Source: Bugula neritina (lineage: Eukaryota; Bryozoa; Gymnolaemata; Cheilostomatida; Bugulidae). From it: DNA of 64,000 nt. Shown here piece after piece: positions 1-12,900 of this stretch; positions within the stretch are counted from its first letter, which is position 1; the number at the start of each line of letters is the position of its first letter. A model generated the notes under the pieces. That model worked only from the letters and a program-made list of their open reading frames with translations. It did not search any database and had not been told where the DNA came from. The stretch is from positions 1,349,501-1,413,500 of the forward strand of contig OZ037768.1 of the NCBI GenBank assembly GCA_964035545.1, read 5' to 3'. Position numbers and translations under genes: made by a program.

Positions 1-34
1 AGAGGAAATATGGTTATGCATATGCAGTTCTTAC

Positions 35-1096
35 CATTGAACACTTCATTAAACTCTCCAGGAGGGGCATGGAGAATGAAACCAGAGGCTATGCGAACCT
101 AAAGCAAAATGAATTACTTTATTATGCAGGCACAAATTTTTATTCAACATGGTCTCAATATTTCTGCTACCAACATTTTTGCTACTATTTAAAAACAACA
201 TTGATGTTTAAAGTGTTAATGTTAATAACCAAATAAATAATGAACTGACATAGCATTCTACCATGAAACATAGGCATTATGACTATATTACATCTGATAG
301 TAATACGACTTTAATTTCATAAAATTGACAGCTCTAAAAATTTATTTATTGTAAATTAATCTGTTTGAAATTTGTATAAAGAAAGCCACCATTCTTATAC
401 TTATAGTTGCACTTGATTGGTTTCAATTTTTTCTAAAATTTTAGAGCCTTATCAAAAAAATGAGGCATCATGATCATGCTCAACTCATCAACTTTGAGAT
501 AGTAGGTAGTTTAATTTTACGGTTATACTTATAATAATAATGAATATTTATATACCATCACTAATATCATTTAATGACTAAAACTATCATTATAATTATT
601 GGTTATCACCATTATGATTTAGATTACTATGTTTATAAATATATAAATATTTATTATTTATAATATTAATAATGATAATCACAAAAATTAGACTCAGTCT
701 CAAGCTCAACTCGGACTTCGATTTATAAACTACACTAAACTTAGGCAAACTTAAATATAAAAGCTATACTCACAGTCAAAAATAAACTAAGAACTGAGAT
801 TCATATCTAAATTGTAGAACTGAAGTTTTAGTTTAACTTCAACTTCAAGTTAAACTTGAAGTTTAGTAAAACTAAATTGATTACGAAATCAAATTGAAAT
901 TCAACCTAAGCCGTATAATGCAATTTAATAAACACTACAAGCACAGATATTGAACAACATTATGAAAGATGCTATAAAATATAGCTTAGCCAAAATATCA
1001 CAGTGCAATGGCTCTTTGATGAGCATAGTGTGGGTTAAATAAAAGAAGTTCCTGCTTTACCTTGTCGGCATCTGAAATTTCTTCAAACTCAGCCAT
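35..1096 (-). CDS. CAPZA: F-actin-capping protein subunit alpha, N-terminal exons (partial)
   Basis: Two coding exons of the CapZ alpha subunit, the protein that with CapZ beta caps barbed ends of actin filaments in the cytoplasm. Exon 1 is 1061-1096 (minus): 12 codons reading [12 protein letters not shown], then a GTAAAG donor. Exon 2 is 35-98, bounded by a TTTAG acceptor and a GTAAGAA donor, and continues in frame with [20 protein letters not shown]. This matches the family N-terminus, whose hallmark is [13 protein letters not shown]. The join is phase 0, exon 2 ends in phase 1, and the rest of the gene lies beyond base 1. The intron between the exons (99-1060) holds only AT-rich, low-complexity DNA. 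The start is chosen because it is the only ATG in the exon and gives the usual acidic N-terminus. The family call is strong because of the motif, but only about 33 residues are visible. Confidence 0.88.
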
Positions 1097-3218
1097 TTTA
1101 CTTCCTGTTGAGTAAATACTTCGGACAAATCCGACAGATGCGTCAATTGTCGTTTATGAAGGTTTACAATGACGGCTTGTTGTTTGTTGTGTAAATAAGT
1201 TCTTACGATAATCGTAGCAGACCACATTGCAGACCGTTAGCGTGTTACAGTTTCGACTGCTAGCCGATCAATTCATCGTTGCATTGCTTTACAAATGTCC
1301 AACCAAGCCTCAACTTTGTAGCTTCATTGCAAAATATTATAATGTTACACAGCCTTTTATTGTATAAAGTTGTGAGATGTGTAATTTTTATCATTCAGCT
1401 AAAGAAAAGAGTTCAAAAAGGAAAACGGCAGCTAGTATAAATAATACTTTGTTATAAACTATAGCTATAAATATTATTATATCAGAGTCAGACGCTCAAG
1501 GTCAAAGTCAATCTAAAACTAAAAGTAAAAGTGAAACTGGAAGTAAAACTCAAACTGAGAATCAAAGTGAAAGTGAAATTGCCAAGTGCCAATGGTCGTG
1601 AAATAACATGAATCTAGGAATAAAGTAAGTAGCAAATTAAATTTAATTGTTAGTTAAATCAAGTAAAACCCGAACAATAGACATAGACTTACACTTTCAT
1701 TTTGTTTAACTTTTAATTTAAAGCAATGTTAGAGTAAATTCGAAATAAATTTCATCATCATCATGCATTATGGTAGTACCAACTACCAGTAGTTAGTGTT
1801 ACTGTTAGTGCAGTACTAGTAGTTAGCTCTCAGCTCTGCATACAGTAATCATAGGGTTAGATGTTGATTACTGATGGTGATAGTGATAGTAACAGTAGAT
1901 GAGAAAAGGTGTAATACTAATACTAGCTCAAATAAATAATAGTAATTTTCTAGAAGTATGTACATTCAGTACGAGTATATATTATAAATTTAGTGCAGTA
2001 ATACTATGTTGATGCTAATAAGCACAGTAGTCATGGTGCGCTAATGGTAACTAATGATAACTATCACTATGAGTATGGTGATAACTTGTACATCAATTTA
2101 TACTAGTACAATGTAAGCAAAATAGTTATTTGTAAAACTTTTAGCGTAAGCTAGGTTCTATTTTTAGTAAAACTAGTAAAATAATTTTGATCTTTATAAA
2201 CAGGTATACCTAATTAATCTACTAAGTCTCATGAGGTTGTTGATGCGTTATAATTTGTGTAGAATAGATTGGGCAGTTTCTGGTGTCACTATTATTATAT
2301 ATAGAAAGAGCTGTTTCTTTGGATCGGCATACCTTAGATTACTAATTGTGAACTTATATAATTATTTGTTGAATGGCTTTTTCTATAACTTCTGAATTAA
2401 ACTAATGATATATTTTTCATAGTTTTTGCTTCAAATTTATGGTAATTTTTTTATTCCTCTTCTCTTCGGTTTCCTGGAAGCATATTCCACAATAAATGAG
2501 ACTGGCTTCTTGCGCTGCGAGTTAAAAAAGCTTGCAATGAAAACATGCCTGCATCATATCCATTACATATTTCACTATTTATTAATTGGAATACATAATG
2601 CAAACTTTGAGCACTCTTTATAATAGCAAAAAGCTTTTGCATAAAAACATGCATCAACAAAGTTAATGAGCAATGGTAAAAATTCAAATTAGCACATTGA
2701 GAATTGGTTATAAGCAACAGAAAAATAATATATCAAGCATATAACTTATGCATAAAAATCTGATAAATTGTTAGCAGTTTAATTATATAATATAAAGCAA
2801 CTATTGTAAGTTCTTTTACAATATTTTAAGCATAAAATGTTCAACTATAGTGGTTAGCATAAGTTTGTTGTTATTTGGTGAATTAATGCTTAGAAACTAA
2901 AAAAACTAAACTTTTAAGTTGAAATATTACAAAGGATCAAAACGATTTAAGTTATTGTTGTTTAGTTAGTTCACCTCAAAAACAATTTCTCAGAAAATAG
3001 TTGACACAAATAGATATGTTTGAGATACAAATAGCTATCCAATTACAAATATAAACATAATTTTAATGGCACGTGCGTTAAGTACTAATGGTTAAAATGA
3101 TTTGGCAATCAGTTAATAGTTTAAACTAAAGCAAATAATGCATCATATAAAAATTATGGCTTTACTCTAATGGAAGCAAGTGTTTTCTTAACGATATAAT
3201 ACTCAATCGATATAATAC
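1097..3218. other. Intergenic: CAPZA 5' flank and transporter 3' flank
   Basis: I see no gene here. The left end should hold the CAPZA promoter and 5' UTR, and the right end the 3' UTR of the minus-strand transporter. Open frames at 2426-2717 on both strands are short and resemble nothing I know. Period-6 cryptically simple tracts occur at about 1483-1581 and, more weakly, at about 1770-2110. Confidence 0.6.
1483..1581. repeat. Degenerate period-6 tract
   Basis: Successive hexamers follow roughly STRAAA (ctaaaa, gtaaaa, gtgaaa, ctcaaa and so on). It is one member of a set of period-6 tracts also found near 18.8, 34.9, 50.6 and 51.1 kb. Confidence 0.6.
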
Positions 3219-6200
3219 TCAATCGATGCATACCTTATCTTCAGGTACACATAGGAATAGCTTTTGAATAAAAGTGTAAAATGAGCGAGTGGCTCTGAAA
3301 TATGCAGCGGGTTTGTTTTTCCAAGCAACTCCGACAGCGTAAACCGGCAGCCCACATAGACAAATGGCTATGCCAATGAGAGAAGATTTGGCTCCTTCAT
3401 ATAGAGTCATACACAGTAGAAACAGGCAGAATACTAGGTATGCAATGGGGAAGAAGAGGGACACCTAAAAATAAATTTGTACACACCATGAGTGCTATAC
3501 AATAGAAAGCAACAGTTAGTTGATGTTTTTATTGCAAAATTTGTTAGACAAATGATTTGTACAGTAAGTTAACATGTATGTTACAGTATCTGAGAAAAAT
3601 CAAACTCATATCAACTTGTATGTCGTTGATCTAAAGTTAAGGATATTTTATGGTTGCTACATTTGCAAAAAAATTATCATGCACTAATTGCGTGAAACCC
3701 AAGCAATTTAATATCATGTTTCTCTTTAGAGTTCAATTGATTGAGTATCGCATTTATAAAGAGATAGGATATATTTTATCTAAACTATGTTATTAGATAT
3801 TATAGTCATTGTGGCAATTTTGTATACTTTTTTGTAATTTTTACCTTGAGTGGTCTTGCTAACTCTGGATATTTCTTCCTCATATAAATAAGACTAGAAA
3901 CTGTTAGCCCAATGAACATTGTTTCAAAAAATGTCCCGTAACTAATCAATCCTTGTACGTCTGATGATATAGTACAGCACACAGCAACAAAAGCCTGAAA
4001 TATTAAAGTACAATTTATATTCAACTTAGTGTTTTATAAATGTTTTGATTGACCTCTAACCTCCAAATAGAAGTTCCACTATGGTGTTAAGAAAATTTGA
4101 GACTAGAGCAAAAGTATTGTCATCAAGTCCTTACAATTTTTTAGATTTAGTAGTCTAAAATTAGGCAAGCATGGTATTACTTTATCGTCTTTTTAGTAGT
4201 ATATAAAGTAAATGCTTTGCTGCTTGAAAATTGTTCAAAAATAGTACAAAAAAGTACCTGAAATGCTATTGAGATGAGTAGTAGTAGTAGTAGTAGGACT
4301 GGAATGTATTATTACGAATTTCTCACCTGAAACACAACAGAGACTATTGGAGTCATCCACTTTGTACTAACATAACCAATAGGCTCAGGGAGTTGTCCTT
4401 TCCTTGCTGCTACATAGTACAGCCTACAACAGAGCCACAGTTATAATGTGCCGATAATGCATGCAAATTAACTATGCAATTAGCTGTTGTCTAAGTATAT
4501 AAAGTAGGATGTGGGTGCATGCAGTAGAATGTAACTATTTAGTAGAATACAGGTGTACGCTAGTACACCTACTGCTATAAAAATGAAATACCATCTAAAA
4601 ACTCAAGTTCATTTTATGTCCGACTTGCATAACTTTTTGTAAGATAGTCTTTCACAAACGTAATGATTTCAAGGTTTTCACCTGGAGGATGTGAACATTG
4701 CACCGTTTAAGCTTCCAAATGTAGAACAAGCTACAAACACTGGGATAATCCAGTTCATCTTGCCAAGTGCTTTGTTTCCAAATGCCTAAAAATATAATTG
4801 TGCATAATCAGGTCTTCAGATATAATAACAACAATAAATATGTATGCATATTATGCTTTCTGGTATATCAGATTTTATTTACATCGATCACATCAGGTTC
4901 AAGGCAAAAATATCTTTCTCAGCAATTTAGAAAAGTAATTAATGAGAGAAAACCTTGCTCTACTGGTGCGGATACATTATTTTCACAAGATCAAAAGCTC
5001 CATGATCTCTGCGTAGTGGTTGCTTTTAAACAAACAAAAAATCTTTGAAGTGGTTTTTCAGATACTCACCACTGCAACTGCGTCTGCGTCTTTCATCTCA
5101 TCTTGAGAGAGCACTGTGAAGAATGCAACATTGGCGCAGATATACAAGCTTGTGATAAGAGTTATGGAAATCCATATGGCTTTTGGTAGAGTTCTGTTAA
5201 ATTGATTGCAGCAATATTGCAAAATAATTCATAGTTTTCAAAGTTATTAATATATTTTTGACTTGCGATCTATAGACTATTGGCTTGAAATACTAGCATA
5301 AAAGAAAAATTTTATCACAGTAAGGGTACATGTTAATGAGCAATTGTTCAAAGTTTTATTGACTTTATCACCAAACATGTGTTAGGTGCAGAAAGATTGG
5401 CTATTTCTGTTACAGCAAATTATCTCTCATCATGCTGATGGCATGGTGAAAGGCAAGGCCATGTATAGCCACTCCAATGCTCTTGTAAACAGGGGTTCTG
5501 GACACTTTAAACAAACATGAATTTTTGTGTTAGGTGCTAAAATAGACCAACATACTTCTCAGGGTTCTTCACTTCTTCTGTAACCAGGTTTAGATAGTTC
5601 CTAGCAAAAATGCAGTAATATACATAAACATAAACATCTAACTAAATGTCTCAGATGAGAATTCTTAAAATAGGCTTGACTTTAGGTGATGGTATTATTC
5701 GACTCTATGAGAAAGCTTGTTATGTGAGAATTTGATCCTATTTATTTATAAAAATTGTGTGAAAAAGAGATCAGCTGTTTCTTTAAAAGTGGCATAACTA
5801 CATGTTTCACTGTTTTAAAATGTAATAAAGATTATTTACATACCAACCAGAGTATGAAAACACCCCAGCATAGATTCCTTTTGCCCAGTCTACTGGTTTA
5901 GGACTTGTACCTTCCCACGGTTTTTTCCAATACTGGGATTTGCCTGCAACAGTTGCATATTGCAATTCATAGAAAGTTATATTCGTTATATAACAATTAA
6001 ACTTGTCATTAGACATATAATGTAATTTTAAAACTGCCAGATAAGCTTTTAGGTAAACATTCACACCAATCTTGTCTTTGATTAGTCATATATTAGCTAC
6101 TAATTGATTAAACCTCAGCCAACCCAAGTATTATACTAAGAATTAGTGTATTATGTATATTCATGCTTTAAAGTGATTTGTTCATTGTGTGCTGCTTTAT

Positions 6201-8601
6201 GCTACTTCGTAAATTATTGCAATTTGCGATAGCGTCCCATTTTTGGCCTGGACACTAGTTTGTTATCTACTCTGCAATCCTAGACCTTATAGTTCAAAAG
6301 TAGTCAGTATACGAACCTTTTCCGATCCATACAAAGCCAGTTACTGTGATGGCCAGCAAAGCCAAAACCTTGGCTACTAGAAACACATTTTGAAGTCTTG
6401 CTGCCCATGTGACGTCCACACAGTTGATAATAGCCAGGAAAACTGCAAAATTATATTGATATAGAACATATACTGACTTGAAAAATAGCAATGGAATAGT
6501 GTACAACAGTACTAAAATTATTTGCCATCCAGTTAATCAGTGGCTAGAACTGTAAGGTTTTTCAATAGTCCAATATAACTCATGCAGCAAATTAAATGAG
6601 AAAGTAATTGTTAAACAAGCAAGGTCAAAAGAGGTCAAACACATATTCTTGCATGTACCTATAAACATAGTGTCAATTTTATTACTGCATGACTACTAAA
6701 TAAGATACATGTAAGTTTGTCTTTACTTAGTTTACATAACTGACCAAATGAGCAAATAATTTTGTTTTAGCAGGTTGATATATTTTTATTTAATTACAAT
6801 ATTACAAAACATTAACAAATTTTGGGGTTGGAATAAACAATGCTTTTGAATGATGTATTAAAACATGTTACTTGGTGGAGTTACTACACACTCTTGTGTC
6901 ACCGATTAATAACCAGTGACACAAGAATGAGTATATAGAGCATTTCTCCTACCTTATTGTATGACTAGCAAAAAGTACTTTCTGGTGGAACAAATCAGTT
7001 ATTAAAGATTTAGAATTTATTAAAGATTTAGAATTTAAACTAACTGCAGCTGTATTCATAAATGCATGCAGTTAAAATATAGTCGCACAATTTTTTGTCG
7101 TAACAGTAAAATAACATAAACCAAAACAAGTATAAGTATAAAGACAGCACCTTATAAATTGAAAATATGTAAAGGCTGTTCTAATTATTACACAACTATT
7201 GTATTTAATTGTAATTTAAAATTACAAAGCTTGCAGTAATTGAATTTTTACTCAAAAGCTATCATTCAAAGAGTACATAGAATTATGTAAAGTATGTTGG
7301 AATTTGTGTAGAAAGATATCTTTACTCACTAATGATGAATCCCGCTGTCAAGATAACAGCACTTTCTGGTGGTGTGCAGTCTGGGTATATCGGTACCAAT
7401 ACGTAGTTTGCAAATGTAAGGGCAATGATTGCAATGGCAATCGGGAAGACTATCAGTGAATATGCCCACACAAAGATAAACTGTATTACATTTCCATAAG
7501 CTTTTCCTAAAAATTATTGAAAAAATATCAGTTTTTTGAAATGCAAGACAATATTTGGGTGAAGACTAAAAGTTTACAACTTACAAACTTACAACCATTT
7601 GTGTTAATAACAACCCAGCCATTAGCAGGTGCTATAATAGTATGCCATTTATTGTAAAAATTCTTTAATGCTTTGTTCATTTAATGCAACAAATTCAAGC
7701 TACTTTTTGTTTTTTCAGAAATGGTTTGTTTTTACCAATTAAACATTGGAACGATGAATGAAAATAAAACATTTTATTCAAAAAGTTTATGCACAGCAAC
7801 TATCATTCGAAAGACTAACTGTTAACATTCAAATCTTTGAAAGTAAAAGCTAGCTGTTTACATAATTTAGATTTTGAATGTCAAGCAGGCAATAGGCAAG
7901 TTAAATCTGGCTTCAATATTGCGCTAAGCTTTAAGCATGTTAAAGCAAAAATGTTTATTAGCATTAATTGTTTTCCTAGGAATCTTGATGAAGTAAGAGC
8001 TACAGCAGAACAGAGTTTTATAGCATGTCCAATTAATTACGTATTAAAACTAATGTTTTAATTAAGAAGCGCTTCAGATTTGGGGAATAATAGATAAATA
8101 TTTGAATAAGTACCTGAATACTTGAATAAAAATAAATGTGCTATTTCACTTATTACAGAATGTACTAAATGAGGCATACCGTTAACTGTTTCTGCAATAT
8201 TTGAAATGCCAGATATTTCTCACAAACATCGGCACTTTTTACAGTATCTATATAATTTAGCATCGTTTACACAGTGATTCCACACCAAGTTCTCTCTATA
8301 GACACTTACCTATGTATGAATAATCTCCACCACTAGTTTGAATGGAAGTTCCCAACTCCACGTATGACATGGAACCAATAGCGGCAGCGAGGCCTCCAAT
8401 GCACCACAGAATAAGCGACAGTCCTATGCTGCCTGCGTTCTCTAAAACTCCAACTGGAGATACAAATATTCCACTTCCAATCACTAATCCTGTTAACATT
8501 GACACAGCACTGAATAATCCCAGATTCTTCTTCAGTTTAACTTGGCCATCTTCAAAAGTGATGGACTCCATCGAAATTTTCCCATTTGCTTTGTTCGCCA
8601 T
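3219..8601 (-). CDS. SLC7-family light-chain amino acid transporter, copy A
   Basis: A 486-residue LAT-type transporter (APC superfamily, 12 membrane helices), expected to exchange amino acids at the plasma membrane as partner of an SLC3 heavy chain. Exons (minus): 8310-8601, 7330-7506, 6317-6442, 5844-5943, 5556-5600, 5070-5193, 4682-4785, 4327-4423, 3845-3994, 3219-3464; total 1461 nt with all phases agreeing. Helix 1 carries the substrate-site motif GSGIFVSP (about residues 42-49). Cys141, in the loop after helix 4, aligns with the cysteine that links family light chains to the heavy chain. [24 protein letters not shown] and a terminal LFLCVPEDK are further family signatures. The start is the ATG at 8599-8601, 21 codons before the [10 protein letters not shown] block that opens the membrane domain. 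Substrate class (LAT, y+LAT, b0,+ or xCT type) cannot be decided. Copy B lies head to head at 9912-17710; the last exon is nearly identical to it. Confidence 0.93.
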
Positions 8602-9911
8602 GCTACTGCTGTTAGGTCTGTAAGGATTAGACTCCTCTGGTAGTCTAAAATATTGTATACTGAAGGTGTAATAGCAGTGAAAAGTTAGGCTTATATGAAA
8701 TTATTACCTGCTTATGTTAAAACCAAAAGTTCTCAACTAATTACTACTGTGGCATACCTCTCAATGTGCTGTAGGTGCAATACTCTAATTCACCCAATTC
8801 TATGAATGCTAGACTGATTTCATATAATCACTCGAAACAAATGTAATGATGCATGCACAAAGACCTATTAATTAATGCTGCTGGTGTGGCTTTGCTTTCT
8901 TTTTATGTGTTTCTCCTCCTACTAATGCCATTAGATGCTAAAATAGTAATTTATAGCCAATACTCTGAAATGCATCAGTCTATATATGTAATTAAATCTT
9001 GCCTATATGCTGGAAATCATAGAGACTGCCTAATCATTTTTGCACTATCTTTTTTTAGCTTTACTACCTACACAACATGCAGCTGAACTTTCTACAATTA
9101 TAAGGAATATAACGAAATGCCAACACCCCTGTACTCTTGACTCTTGTTGGCAAAATGACATTTTGCTAACAAAAGTTCATCTCTTATGAAATTATATTGT
9201 ACATATAGTAGTTCAGAAAAAATAATAATTATGTACGGAGTTTTAATTTAATTACTGCTGACAATTATACGGTAAGGTACAGAATTCTTTGAACTATGTA
9301 AAAAATTCGTTAGCTGGTCATTAAAAAACTCAAAGATTTATGTTCTTGATGACATAAAAAAAATGAAAGTATATCTTTTATACTTTGTCTATTTCCACTA
9401 GTCTGTATTAGGCTATGTTAGATCTGGAAGATGAAGCATGTTTATATACGGAATACTGTAAAGGAGTCTATACCATTCATGGTGTTTGTTTATTCATTAA
9501 AAGGTACAAAACAATGTAGGCTTCACAAGGCTTTAGACTATCACGACTATGTCAAATATTGCAGTGTGAAATGGTATTGGTTGCGCTAAGAATATTGATT
9601 TGTCTAAGTCTATTACGTACAGTTGTATATAGTAGATATTGTGTGTAGTGTACGGCAAACAGTGTATATATAGTTGCCCGTGTCCCTTAGCAATACTACT
9701 AAACCCCTGCCTGCAGTAGTAGTAACAGTAGAGGGAATCTGTTATTCATTCAGTATTAATTGATAAACATTGCATCAGCACATTCACAAAGAGAAGCTCT
9801 CAACTCCTGATTGCACTCCTTAACTGTTCTATTGTTGCTGTTAAGGAATTGGGAGTAGCAGACGTAGAGCAGTATACTCGACTTCAACAGTTCTCGCCTA
9901 CACCAACACAA
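8602..9911. promoter_or_regulatory. Shared head-to-head intergenic region of the two transporters
   Basis: About 1.3 kb separates the two divergent start codons, so both promoters and 5' UTRs must lie here or in upstream exons. A TATA-like run (TATATATAG) sits at 9665-9673, about 240 bases before the plus-strand ATG. I see no conserved element present on both sides. The frame upstream of the plus-strand ATG is open but has no other ATG. Promoter function is inferred from position only. Confidence 0.4.
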
Positions 9912-12900
9912 ATGTCGTCAGAATCGGTCAAGTCAGCAAATGGCTCCGTGGGCCTCAAGAAAAATTTGGGACTATTCAACGCCATTGCTATGGTGGTGGG
10001 CCTAGTGGTGGGCAGTGGAATATTCGTATCACCAGTGGGTGTCTTGCGTAGCTCTGGCAGCATTGGACTATCTCTTATACTATGGTCCGTGGGAGGCATT
10101 GCGTCAGCTATTGGCTCTATGTCGTATGTAGAGTTAGGAACTTGCATACAGACAAGTGGCGGAGATTACTCTTATATAGGTATGGCATGTGAAAGCACTC
10201 TAAGTTACGTTAACTACTCTTAGTTAATTACTCTTCTACAAATTTATGTTGCTGCCATTAGTACAGAGCACATTGCAATGGTGTAAGAGCCAATGCGTAT
10301 AATATGATACTGGTATAAAGTGATAGACTTCTACTTCCTTAATGATTTGTTGCATTAAGCTTGGAGCTAAATAACAGCATATTATTTAGCTACACTTAAA
10401 ATATTATTAAGCAATACGTATTTCACAGATTATACTAATTTTTATGCAAAATGAAGTTTTCTGATTTAACAGCATTTTTCACATTTTTGAAAAAAATTCA
10501 GCAGATGTGATTGGCTGCTCTCTTATGCTGCCAAGCATACTGGAAGCTGCCAGTAAAGAATATAGTTCTCTAAAATTAATATGTTATATCCTTGGCCTTG
10601 TTGGTAATCATTTTAACAGGCCTATTTTATGAGCTATTATGGGGTTTTTCACCATAAATATGCAACTTTTAAAAACATGAAAGTAACTTTGATGTGCCAC
10701 ACTTTTTAAGATATAAATTGCACTCACCGTCTTAGCTTGGCTGCTGATGTAGTATTCCTCAAAACCTCTGAACTTATATGTATTACAACGCTCACTTGAT
10801 TCTGTATTTGCTGCCTTTGATATATTGGCTCAGCAGCGTTACTAGGTTCTGTCAATAACACTTTGACTTGACTAGCTTAGCATACGTTTCAAACACATTA
10901 ATGCACATAACGGTTCAATATTTACTCTTTCAATACTTGTTTGGTTCAATACTGAGACTTTTGTTTAATTCTGATATTGTTTGCTTTTTGTAGGAAAGGC
11001 GTTTGGACCAGTTGTACAGTTCCTTTTTGTTTGGGCGTTTTTACTTATAGTTTTTCCAATTGCGAATGCAATAATCTCGTTAATATTCGCCAATTACATA
11101 CTCGTACCGATATACGCCAACTGCCCGCCTCCTGCTGATGCTAAGACTTTGGTGGCAGCAGTAGTCATCGGTAAGATAGTCTATATGCGGCATTCAACTC
11201 CTTACACATAGACACATGTTAGCAGTAAATTTGTCCTTAGTTTTTTGAGATGAAGAAATTGCTATAAAACTTATAATGAGTCAGTCACTATAGATGACTC
11301 ACTTACAGTCACTACAGATGACTCACTTACAGTCACTATAAATAATTCACACGCAGCAAATTATGCAATCACTCTAGATAACTCTTGTTCAATGCTCCTC
11401 AAACACATGCTGATGTGTCCAGTACATAATATGTTTAGCTGTAGTAATTTATCCTTGCTACCCATTTCCTCTAAGCATAGGCTTGAAAATTAGCTAACCT
11501 CTATGTTTACAGAAACATGCATTGCATTATTAGTATATTAGTTTATTTAACATTGCTTCTTATTTTAGTCCTGCTGTCTGCAATCAATTGTTTCAACGTA
11601 ACGTGGGCTGCCCGGGTCCAGAATGTGTTTCTGATTATGAAGATAGCTGCACTGCTAGTTATCTCCGTGACCGGCTTTGTTTGGATAGGGCAAGGTGAGG
11701 GTCACTAATTATACCCTATTAGAGTCAAGTGATAGAGACTAAATGTCAGTGTCATTTGTAGAGATGAACATTTCCGTGGGCTGGTGAGCTGGACTTTTGA
11801 TGCTGTGTAAATTTGTTCATCACGTAATAGTGAAACTTTACATGATACACTATATATAATATGTATTTTAATGTAAAAAGTTCTATTAATAGAGTGTTTT
11901 GCAGTGTTTTGCTGCCATTTTTCAAGTAATAAGATGAATAAATAGCATTGAGCTTCACCGTTAGTTGGGGTCACATACTAGTAAACATGTTTGCAGTATA
12001 CTCACATATTTTCAAGATATTGCACTAATTTAATTTACCATTGGTTAGCCTCATTAACTACAAAATTAATAATTTCTTTGAAATAAAACCAAAATCAGTT
12101 TTTTGGTGGTTTTCTGTCTCTTGGCATACCATTAGCAATGGCAATAACAAAATTTATTAAATGTTAAAAGCAGCTTGCACCAACCACTTGTTATATAAAA
12201 TAAACTATAATGTAATGCATGTCTGGCAATGTGCTTGCTTTAGTAACACTCCTGGCCTTCATGTTCAGTTACTGATTTTGTAAATTGAATAATGATTGAG
12301 AAGTTTGAAGACGACATTTGACTTGTTCACTCTGAATAAGAATGCATAAAGAAAATAGATGCATCAGTTTGCATGCAGGCTGAGCGATTTAAAAAAGCTG
12401 GGAGCAATTCACCAGGTCAATGCTCTATTTACAGTTCTTTGTTTATTCAATTGAAACAATCAAATTGTATAGACTTTCATCTATACAACAACAACGCTTG
12501 GTTCAGTTATTTTCAATTATGAAGCTTGGTGTTCAAATGCAAGTGATAGATGAATAATTATGGCCCAATGATTATTTCATTGACATATTTGGTGGTTACT
12601 AAGTGCTGCCAACTGCTGCTACTGCAAATATTTAACTTCTAGTTGATACTAATAGGTGAAGCTGTCACAACAGAGTGGCCTTTAGTCAATGCTGCCCTGA
12701 CCTTGAAATATTGCAGGGTGGCCTTACTGAATCAGAAAGGAGTATACCTAAACTATTTAAATAACTTGCAGAAACTGTTAAATAAAGTGCCTAAAATAAT
12801 TTCTCGACTTGTTGAAAAGCTGATAAAAGAATAAAGTTAGGCTGCTAACTGTATTACCTTGATATACTGAGCTTGGAATAAGTTATTTTACTCTAGTAAA

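Noticed and set aside
826-876. Imperfect inverted repeat in the CAPZA intron
   Set aside because: Short, AT-rich and built from the same simple words as the surrounding low-complexity DNA.
9849-9911. TTG-initiated N-terminal extension of transporter copy B
   Set aside because: Non-ATG start with no counterpart in copy A. The ATG at 9912 gives a normal family N-terminus.
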